DNA of 64,000 nucleotides from Roseivirga sp. BDSF3-8. Its GTDB lineage: Bacteria; Bacteroidota; Bacteroidia; Cytophagales; Cyclobacteriaceae. The translations under genes and the position numbers were made by a program. Within the stretch, counting starts at the first letter, position 1. Every line of letters begins with the position of its first letter. Below are positions 1 to 7,800 of the stretch, piece after piece. The stretch lies in NCBI RefSeq assembly GCF_041449215.1, contig NZ_JBGNFV010000001.1, positions 1,029,001-1,093,000 of the forward strand. The letters are read 5' to 3'. The notes beneath the pieces were generated by a model. It ran no database searches, was not told the origin of the DNA, and saw only the letters and a list, made by a program, of their open reading frames with translations.

Positions 1-2
1 CC

Positions 3-1079
3 GCTGCTGCCAGGCCAGAGGCTTATATCCCTCTTTTGGAAGGCAAAAATGTAGCGGTGATCGTAAATCAGACTTCTACCACCGGCGAACAGCACTTGGT
101 GGACTTGCTACTGGAAAAAGGGGTGGCGCTAAAAAAGATCATGGTGCCTGAGCATGGCTTCCGCGGCACGGCTGATGCCGGTGAAAAGGTACAGGACGGG
201 GTGGATCCGGCAACCGGGCTGCCTGTCATAAGCCTTTATGGAAGTAACAAAAAGCCGTCTGCGGATAAGCTGGCGGATATCGATGTGGTGGTTTTTGACC
301 TGCAGGACGTGGGCGTACGCTTCTATACCTACATCAGCACCATGCACTACGCCCTGGAGGCCTGTGCCGAAAACGGCAAAAAACTGGTGGTGCTGGACAG
401 GCCAAATCCTAACGGAATGTACATCGATGGCCCTATCCTGAAGGAAAAGTTCAGAAGCTTTGTGGGGATGCACCCTATTCCTGTGCTCCACGGACTTACA
501 GTGGGTGAACTGGCCAGGATGATAAATGGTGAAGGCTGGCTGGCCGGGGGACTAACTTGCGAACTGGAGGTAGTTCCTGTAGTCAACTATTCACACGATA
601 TGTCGTATACGCTACCGGTGAAGCCCTCTCCCAACCTGCCTAATGACCTAAGCATTCAGTTGTATCCTTCCCTATGCTTCTTTGAAGGCACTCCCATCAG
701 TGTAGCACGGGGCACGGTGTTCCCTTTTCAGGCAATAGGCTACCCTGAGCCATCATACGGAGTGTTTACCTTCACACCGAAAAGTATTCCCGGGATGGCT
801 AAGAGCCCCAAGCTGGAGGGTAAAACTTGCTACGGAATTGATTTTCGCAATAGTGATGAGCAGCCGGAGGGTCTTGACCTAACCTACCTCATCGACTATC
901 ACAATAAATGGGAAGGCTCAAAACCTTTTTTCACTGATTTTTTCAACCTGCTGGCAGGTACGGATGTACTGGCGGAGCAAATCAAGCAGGGATTCAATGG
1001 GGAAGATATACGTATGAGCTGGCAGGAAGAGCTACAGGCATATAAGGAGATGCGTAAAAAGTATTTGCTATATAAGTAA
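3..1079 (+). CDS. namZ: NamZ-type exo-beta-N-acetylmuramidase (DUF1343), 5' truncated by window
   Basis: This is the C-terminal part (about 358 residues) of a DUF1343 protein, a family that includes NamZ, the exo-acting muramidase removing terminal MurNAc from peptidoglycan fragments. The reading frame is open from base 3 and no good start lies inside; the TTG at 36 is internal (the frame reads EAYIPLLEGK before the family's V-x-N-Q-T). Family motifs visible are EHGFRG, DLQDVGVRFYTY, LDRPNPN and the C-terminal GxDFR-like region. The signal peptide expected for this usually exported protein would lie outside the window. It is followed convergently by the minus-strand GTPase. The family call is firm; the muramidase activity is inferred from the family. 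Confidence 0.9.
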   Translation, partial: AAARPEAYIPLLEGKNVAVIVNQTSTTGEQHLVDLLLEKGVALKKIMVPEHGFRGTADAGEKVQDGVDPATGLPVISLYGSNKKPSADKLADIDVVVFDLQDVGVRFYTYISTMHYALEACAENGKKLVVLDRPNPNGMYIDGPILKEKFRSFVGMHPIPVLHGLTVGELARMINGEGWLAGGLTCELEVVPVVNYSHDMSYTLPVKPSPNLPNDLSIQLYPSLCFFEGTPISVARGTVFPFQAIGYPEPSYGVFTFTPKSIPGMAKSPKLEGKTCYGIDFRNSDEQPEGLDLTYLIDYHNKWEGSKPFFTDFFNLLAGTDVLAEQIKQGFNGEDIRMSWQEELQAYKEMRKKYLLYK

Positions 1080-1113
1080 TGGGATCTGATAGCAGGCGCC
1101 TCTCCGGCCAGGG

Positions 1114-2112
1114 TCAATGATTGCGGTAGTGCCTCAGCAAGTCTCTGGCGGCCTTGCCAGGGCTGGTGTTGCCGGCCAGCACATCAGAGGTAATCCGGTC
1201 AATAGAGCCCTTTACCTGCTCGCTCGCATAAAAATCGACGATAAGCTGATGTTCGATCGCATCCTGCATCCATTGCAGTTGCTGATCTTTTCGCTTCTTA
1301 TCAAAGAAGCCATTTTGATAAAGGGCCTTATGGTGCTTCTCTATCAGTTCCCATACTTCCGTAAGGCCCTGGCTTTTCATAGCAGAGCAGGTGAGTACCT
1401 TAGGGTACCATCCTGATTCATTAGTTGGGAACAGGTGCAGCGCATTCTGATATTCTTGTTTTGCCTTTTTAGCAGTCTTAAGGTTATCTCCATCCGCTTT
1501 GGTGATCACTATGCCATCGGCCATTTCCATAATACCCTTTTTAATGCCCTGCAGTTCATCCCCAGCACCGGCAAGCATAAGGAGCAGGAAGAAGTCGACC
1601 ATGCCATGCACGGCAGTTTCAGACTGCCCAACCCCTACTGTTTCAATAAATATTATGTCAAAACCTGACGCTTCACAGAGAAGCATGGCTTCCCGGGTAC
1701 GGCCTGCCACTCCACCCAATGTAGTGCCGGTAGAGGAGGGCCTGATAAATGCATTAGGGTCGTGGCTTAATTCCTCCATACGGGTCTTATCCCCCATGAT
1801 GCTGCCCCCCGTTTTTCGGCTACTGGGGTCTATCGCTAACACAGCCACTTTGTGCTCATGGCCGGTAAGCAAGGTGCCAAAAGACTCAATGAAGGTGCTT
1901 TTGCCTACTCCCGGCACCCCGGTAATTCCTATACGAATGCTTTTGCCTGTTTCAGGCATGAGGCTGTCCAGCAGCTCTTCAGCCATCTCCCGGTCCTCAG
2001 TCAGGGTACTTTCTACCAGGGTAATGGCCCGGCCCAGTGTGATGCGGTCGCCATTTAGTATTCCCTCGCGGTACTCTTCAAGTGAAAGCCTGTTTTTTCT
2101 GCGTGCTGCCAT
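1114..2112 (-). CDS. meaB: Methylmalonyl-CoA mutase-associated GTPase MeaB (ArgK family)
   Basis: A 332-residue G3E-family GTPase. The P-loop GVPGVGKST lies at about residues 65-73, followed by the family-typical AIDPSSRKTGGSIMGDKTRM block (about 97-112) and an ETVGVGQSE switch segment. In the family, MeaB loads and protects adenosylcobalamin on methylmalonyl-CoA mutase. No mutase gene is visible here, so the partner must be encoded elsewhere. The ATG at 2112 gives full family length with a short lysine/arginine-rich N-terminus. The gene is convergent with the namZ-like gene, 34 bp apart. Cytoplasmic. Alternative names in the same family are ArgK and the LAO/AO transport ATPase misnomer. Confidence 0.93.
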   Translation of the reverse strand: MAARRKNRLSLEEYREGILNGDRITLGRAITLVESTLTEDREMAEELLDSLMPETGKSIRIGITGVPGVGKSTFIESFGTLLTGHEHKVAVLAIDPSSRKTGGSIMGDKTRMEELSHDPNAFIRPSSTGTTLGGVAGRTREAMLLCEASGFDIIFIETVGVGQSETAVHGMVDFFLLLMLAGAGDELQGIKKGIMEMADGIVITKADGDNLKTAKKAKQEYQNALHLFPTNESGWYPKVLTCSAMKSQGLTEVWELIEKHHKALYQNGFFDKKRKDQQLQWMQDAIEHQLIVDFYASEQVKGSIDRITSDVLAGNTSPGKAARDLLRHYRNH

Positions 2113-2284
2113 AGTTTGGCTAAGGTAAAAAATCTATCGGTATTTGTGATCGAATCGGAAACGGTCGCTGACTGATTAAAACCTCCCCATGTTCTTTAGT
2201 CAAAGAATTACACCCTCTGTCAGGAATTACTGTGAAGACATTCCTTTCATTCCCTACTTTAGGTATCAAAGCAAAGACTAATCT

Positions 2285-2788
2285 ATGAAATACCTGCTAT
2301 TAACTGTATGCCTCCTGTTTTGTCTGTCTGCTAAGGCCCAAAACATGTCCCTGTCTCCGGCGGAGGTAGCTGAAAACTCTCTGAAGTCTCTGGAAGGCCT
2401 CAAAGGAGTGGAAAGAGATTGGGATAGTTTTCGTTCTTACTTCACGCCGGACGTCCGGATCAGTTTGCTTCGCAAGTCTACGGATGGAGAGGAAGAAGTA
2501 CGTCACCTTACGCTTGAAGAGTTTATAGAAAAAGCGGGGGCTAACTACCTTAAAAACGGCTTTTACGAATACCCTGTTACTGATCCGGTAGTACATACCT
2601 ACGGACAAACCGCGGTGGTATGGCAGCCGTACGCCATTAAGTTTAACATGGAAGGCGAAGAAATTATGCGTGGCATCAATATTTACCATCTGATACAGGT
2701 AAACGGGCAGTGGCGGATCACATTTCTTACCTGGGAGGCTCAAAATGAGACCATGCCTGTTACGGAATGGCGGGAAAGCCAGGAGTAA
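2285..2788 (+). CDS. Secreted NTF2-like (SnoaL/DUF4440-type) protein
   Basis: A 167-residue protein with a Sec signal peptide (MKYLLLTVCLLFCLSAKAQ, probable cleavage after AQA-like residues near 19). The mature part begins with a helix (VAENSLKSLEGLKGVERDWDSF), then a WDSFRSYFTPDVRI segment and a C-terminal beta-sheet ending QVNGQWRITFLTWEAQ. That pattern fits the cone-shaped NTF2-like fold. Neither a catalytic set nor a substrate can be assigned. It stands alone, divergent from meaB across about 170 bp and convergent with the broken isoaspartyl peptidase gene. Fold assignment is by pattern and moderately sure; function is unknown. Confidence 0.6.
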   Translation: MKYLLLTVCLLFCLSAKAQNMSLSPAEVAENSLKSLEGLKGVERDWDSFRSYFTPDVRISLLRKSTDGEEEVRHLTLEEFIEKAGANYLKNGFYEYPVTDPVVHTYGQTAVVWQPYAIKFNMEGEEIMRGINIYHLIQVNGQWRITFLTWEAQNETMPVTEWRESQE

Positions 2789-2806
2789 TCATCAGCCGGC
2801 AGTCAC

Positions 2807-3739
2807 TTATTTGAACATTGCTACGGAAGGCTCTTCACCCTTTCTGACCCAGCCCCGGTACATCCCGTCTGAATTAAAAGAAAGCACTGGCATACCTGTT
2901 TTATCTACTGCAATCAGGCCCCCTTCAGCCCCCATTTCCACCAGTTTGTGCTGCACCACTGCATCACAGGCCTGCTGTAGGGTAAGGCCTTTATATTCCA
3001 TAAGGCTGGAAATATCATGAGCCACGAGCGCACGCAGGAAATACTCCCCATAACCCGTACAGCTCACAGCACATGTAGCATTATTTGCATAGGTGCCAGC
3101 CCCAATGACAGGGCTATCACCTATGCGGCCGTATTTCTTGTTAGTGAGGCCGCCTGTACTGGTGGCTGCAGCAAGGTTGCCCTGGCTATCCAGGGCAACG
3201 GCTCCCACCGTACCAAATTTCTTATCGTCCGAATGATCCAGTGTCACTTGATCCCTCTTCAAGGCCCGCTGCCACTGATCGTGTCTTAGCTGAGAGAAGA
3301 AATACTCATCCGGCTCCAGAGGAAGCCCTTGTCGTGAGGCAAATTCTTCGGCTCCCTCTCCGCTCATCATGACAAAATCTGAATGATGCATCACATGCCT
3401 GGCCAGGGTGACGGGGTTTCTGACAGAGCGTACTCCTGTCACTGTACCGGCCTGAAGGTCATGCCCGGTCATGATGGCAGCCTCCATCTCCTGGTGTCAA
3501 TGATGGTTAAAAACAGAGCCGCGTCCAGCATTGAAGGAAGGTTCATCCTCTAATGCGCGTACGGCACTTTCCACCGCTTCCAGGGCAGACCCGCCGCGGG
3601 CAAGCACCTCATAGCCTTTCTCCAGGGCAAAGTGAAGAGCTTTTTCAAGCCGTTCCTTCTTTTCCGCTTTCATTCGCTCAGGCAGGATAGCTCCTGCTCC
3701 TCCGTGAATAGCCAGCGCATAGGTGTGGTGGTGTTGCAT
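2807..3739 (-). pseudogene. Isoaspartyl peptidase/L-asparaginase (Ntn hydrolase), interrupted by an in-frame TGA
   Basis: Two consecutive open segments in the same frame (3739-3500 and 3496-2807) together encode a full plant-type asparaginase/isoaspartyl dipeptidase of about 310 residues. The N-terminal ALAIHGGAG motif and FNAGRGSVF loop sit before the stop. EMEAAIMTG, the autocleavage/nucleophile site G-TVGAVALD, and the GDSPVIGAGTYAN block follow it. The interruption is one TGA at 3499-3497 (codon 81), where relatives have glycine (GGA to TGA would do it). No frameshift is involved. The start is the ATG at 3739, 13 residues before the HGGAG core. As written only a truncated alpha chain would be made. 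Sequencing error, a young pseudogene or readthrough (the stop context is UGAC) are all possible. Confidence 0.85.
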
Positions 3740-3950
3740 ATACCCGATGATAAGATGAACAGGCCGCAAAGGCAAAGGTGGAGCAATGAATACTTCTATG
3801 CACCTGGCTCACCAAAGCCATCCATGTGCCTGCCCGCTTGTTTATTTATTTTAAACCGGCAGGAATATAACAAAATCAACTCTCAGGCCTTTATGGAAAG
3901 GAAAAAAGGACGGCAAAGGCTGTATAATTATATTTTACCCTCACAAGGAC

Positions 3951-4295
3951 ATGGATTTAGGCGTATTTTATCCCTCACTGGTAGTAAAGGACATTACAAA
4001 ATCGAAAGCCTTTTATGAAAAGCTCGGCTTTTCTATGATACCCAACGGCGGTTCAGTAAAAGAAAAGTGGTTGGTGATGTCCAACGGCGACATTAAGATC
4101 GGCCTGTTTGAAAGCATGTTTCCTAAGAACACGCTCACTTTCCATCCTAAAGACGCTCGCGAAATACATAGTACTATTAAGGACACCATCGATATAGAGT
4201 ATATGGGCGAAGGCATGAAGGCAACCAAAGGCCCCTGCTCATTCGTGATCAATGACCCTGACGGCAACCCGATCCTTTTCGATCAGTACGAATAA
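3951..4295 (+). CDS. VOC family protein (glyoxalase/bleomycin-resistance fold)
   Basis: A 114-residue single-polypeptide VOC protein. It opens GVFYPSLVVKDITKSKAFYEKLGF, the classic first beta-alpha-beta unit, and ends with FVINDPDGNPILFDQ, where the last strand normally supplies a metal-ligand Glu; here that position reads F-D-Q, so metal binding may be altered. Substrate unknown. The length is normal for one-domain VOC proteins, which dimerise. It lies between the broken peptidase gene and the YbjQ gene in the plus direction, with about 100 bp to each. Confidence 0.85.
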   Translation: MDLGVFYPSLVVKDITKSKAFYEKLGFSMIPNGGSVKEKWLVMSNGDIKIGLFESMFPKNTLTFHPKDAREIHSTIKDTIDIEYMGEGMKATKGPCSFVINDPDGNPILFDQYE

Positions 4296-4393
4296 GCTCC
4301 ACTGGAACGCTTATTTATCCGCTTATAGAAATAACATATCCAGGGCTGATCGTTACCGTACATAGTGATTGAAGAACTTAAATAAAAAATACC

Positions 4394-4714
4394 ATGATTG
4401 TAACTACAACCAATTCCATAGAGGGTAAAACCATCACCGAATATAAAGGCCTGGTAGTAGGCGAAACGATAATAGGAGCTAATATCTTCCGTGATTTTTT
4501 CGCAAGTATACGAGACATTGTAGGAGGTCGCTCAGGCTCTTACGAGCAAGTACTACGTGAAGCGAAAGATACTGCCGTAGCTGAGATGAAAGAGAAGGCT
4601 CAGGCGATGGGTGGCAACGCAGTAGTCGGGGTGGACCTGGACTACGAAACACTGGGCAGTAATAACGGCATGCTAATGGTGATAGCCAGTGGTACCGCTG
4701 TTCGATATGAGTAA
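4394..4714 (+). CDS. YbjQ/UPF0145 family protein
   Basis: A 106-residue protein that matches the YbjQ/UPF0145 family end to end. It starts [21 protein letters not shown], contains the [10 protein letters not shown] motif that defines the family, the A-x-x-A-x-x-E-M-x-x-K-A helix, and the glycine-rich [13 protein letters not shown] strand. The family forms pentameric rings and is sometimes called a heavy-metal-binding domain; the cellular role is not settled. It has no signal peptide. A strong intrinsic terminator follows 27 bp after the stop codon. Confidence 0.9.
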   Translation: MIVTTTNSIEGKTITEYKGLVVGETIIGANIFRDFFASIRDIVGGRSGSYEQVLREAKDTAVAEMKEKAQAMGGNAVVGVDLDYETLGSNNGMLMVIASGTAVRYE

Positions 4715-4741
4715 ATAACCGCAACAAGCAACAGATAACCG

Positions 4742-4775
4742 AAGCCCTTCTGCCACCATACAGAAGGGCTTTCTC
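4742..4775 (+). terminator. Intrinsic terminator after the YbjQ gene
   Basis: Perfect 11-bp stem AAGCCCTTCTG / CAGAAGGGCTT with an 8-nt loop, followed by TCTC rather than a long U run. It is placed correctly for the plus-strand YbjQ-family gene. Confidence 0.65.
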
Positions 4776-4785
4776 ATGCCATCTC

Positions 4786-4819
4786 AAAAAAAAGCCCGGA
4801 AACCTTCCGGTCCCGGGCA
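4786..4819 (-). terminator. Intrinsic terminator of the 1950-residue T9SS protein gene
   Basis: On the minus strand a GCCCGG...CCGGGC stem is followed at once by eight T residues. It lies about 30 bp after the stop of the large minus-strand gene. Confidence 0.8.
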
Positions 4820-4850
4820 TCTGGTTCAAGTATAAATAGACGTGGTCGAA

Positions 4851-7800
4851 TTATCGTAATATAAGTAATTGGCGCATGACCGACTTTTTGCCTTCCTGGG
4901 CGATCCAGATCTGGTAAGTACCATTATCCAGGTCCGCTACGGAAAGCTCATGACTATCCAGGCCTCTTCTCCCATGACCCTCACGCAGTATGCGCCCGAG
5001 GTTGTCCGTAAGCTTGTAGCTAATATCTGCTTCCAGAATATCACCAAAGTCCAGAATAAGCTGATCGCGGGCAGGTACAGGATAGATTTTTAGTTTTCCG
5101 CTGTTTACCTCGTCATCAAGACCGCTTACCACGGCTGGCTCCAGGCTCTGACCTATAGGCTCTATAGCCGCCTGATGCACCTGGTACACTGGTCTTCCGT
5201 ATTGATTAAGTTCGCCAAAATTATCACCGCCCTGCACAAAGACCAGGATACTCCACTCGCCGGCCCCAATATTTTCTTCGGGGGTGTATTCAAGGGTGAT
5301 GGTTTCGCTACGGGCGCTACCTTCCAGCCAGTCACCCTCTATCCTAACGCCACCGGCATCCGGTACAGCGGCCATAAACAGGTTTCGAAGCTCTTCACCA
5401 TCAACTACTTCACTGTTTTTCACCAGCATAGTATGTAGATATACCGGCCCCACAACGGTGCCGCGCGCCTCCTGCTGGTCATTTCTCAGTATGTTTACAT
5501 CTATAGTGAGCGGATCACCGCCGGTGCCTCCTGAATAGCTTATGCTAAGATCGTAAGGGGCTGCCACAAGACTTTCCTGGCTGTAGTTTTTCAAGCCCCA
5601 ATCCATAAACGAACGGCTTATATCCATATAACGGCCGTCTACTACCGAAACGGGGCCATCAGAGATACCATAGTAATAAGCTCGTGCGCTCTGGCTACCA
5701 TCGCGAACCACATGGCTACCGGTGCCGTCGGGTATGGCATACTGCATGTGGATAATATCGGAACGGCTATCCGCATAGGCAGCTACGGTGGCGGCATCAG
5801 ATACGGCCGCAGTGTTGCTCCTTTCTGCAAAGTGCTCGAGCACTACCCGGCGGTTCTTATTGCCCATGTAGACATTATCGAAGCCAAAGCCATCGAAATC
5901 ATTGCCCGGGTTATCCGCATTGGTACCCAGAGCCATCCGGAATCTGAATGTGCCGTCATACAGGGTATCGGTGGTGCCCGCATTTAATACATCTATAAGG
6001 CTAAGGCGACTGCGAAACCAGGTACTGTCCGTACCCGTCCAGCCAATTCGGCGGGAGTCATTTACCTCGCCACCAGGCACGCCAAGAATACTTTCGCCAT
6101 TATACCAGTTGATGCCGCTATCAGTATCTCCCAGGATATTCCAGGTGAGCCCCCCGTTGACACTATACAGTAATATGGCGCCATCCGCCCCTTCGTCAAT
6201 ATCCCTCCAGATGTCCAGCGCCAAAACCGGATCTGTCAGTCCGCTACCATCGAAACAAGGACTCTCAATATATGACTGTTCATTGTTAGCGTAAATCGTA
6301 TTGTTAGCATTGGTTTGCCACACATAGCCCGTAGAATCAGCATAGTGTAGTTGCCAGCTATTTTCCTCAGTCTGCGTTATGCTACTGTTTACCCAGCCTG
6401 TGGTGGCCGCATCGTATGCTTCAAAATCTTCGTAATACGATAGCCCGCTTATGACAGGATAAATGAAATAGGCTTTCGTTTTGGAGCCAATACATCCCTG
6501 TTCCGTTTCAACAGTCAGGCTTATGTCCTTTCTACCGGCAGTGGCAAAGGTGTGAGTAACCGTAGGCTCTGCAGTGGCAAGCGAAGTGCCGTCTCCGAAA
6601 TCCCAGATGTAGTTCACTACAGTAAGGCCATCGCTCAAATTCTGATTAAAGGCATCAGTAGCATCCAGGTAGGTAGTATGACCGCTACAGAAGCCAAAGG
6701 CCGTAAAGTCAGATTCGGGCAGTGGAAAGGTAGTTACCTCCTGTGAGAATGACCCAACACACCCTAAGTCATCATTTACATACAGGGTAACAAACTTATT
6801 TCCGACAAAATCCACCGGTTTTCTTGCAATCGGACTCTCTGAGAAAGTTCCGTCACCAAAATCCCAGCGGAACGTGTAGCCGATAGTATCAGCAGGGTCA
6901 GGATTAATCAGAATATCAGGGGTGAATACCAGCGTATCGTTAAAACACACATTCTCATAAGTATAGGTGGCCTGTGGTGGCTGTCTTATACTGAAAGCCT
7001 GCGGTTCTGACACTCCATAGCAGCCATTCTGATCCTGTATAGCATAGGTAATCTTATATTCACCTACAGAAAGATATTCAGGGAAAAAGTAGGTAAGCTC
7101 ATTTATGACATCGAAGACAGGGTTCCCGTCTACTGTAGTAATGGCACTGTCCCCTGCAGTATACAGGCTGAAGTCCCCATTTAGAAACCCTTTACCAGGT
7201 GAAAGTACCAGTGGGTTTTCATCCAGGCAATATTCGCTCACCAATCCTGAGAATGATGGCACTGGCGTTGGGTTGATAAACACTTCCCAATCCTGCTCCC
7301 AATTACATCCTCCATACATGTAAGCATACGTAAAGATGTAATTAAACCCTGCCTTCAGGCTGTCAGGGTGAAAATAGAGTGTATCACTGATCAGCTCCAG
7401 GGCCTGTGTTCCCGGATCAGGACTAATGCTGAATCCGCTCAGGTCGCTAAGTACTAAAGGGCTGCCAGCTACTTCTATCCCCCAGGTACGGGTACTTTCC
7501 CCTTCGCAGTATTCCACCTCGGGGGTAATGGAAGTGTTAGTCACCGTAATATCACTTACGACCGTTGCCGGCTGAGCCGAAATTGAAAAGTTTCGTTGCC
7601 CGGAGGTACCGTCACATAGTATCTGCGAGCCGGCATAATTTACTGTAAGACCATAGTCGCCAGGAGGCAGGGTAGATAAGGAAAGACGGTTGCCTGTGAT
7701 ATAAGTTGAAAGATCAGAGGTATCAGCCAGGTCTATCAGGCTGAATGACCAGTAAGATGGATCGTAGGTTTCTGTCCCCCCATTTAGTGTCGGATTAATA

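Noticed and set aside
1499-2128. 209-codon plus-strand frame over meaB
   Set aside because: Antisense shadow of a clear MeaB GTPase; sequence has low-complexity Ser/Pro character and no family pattern.
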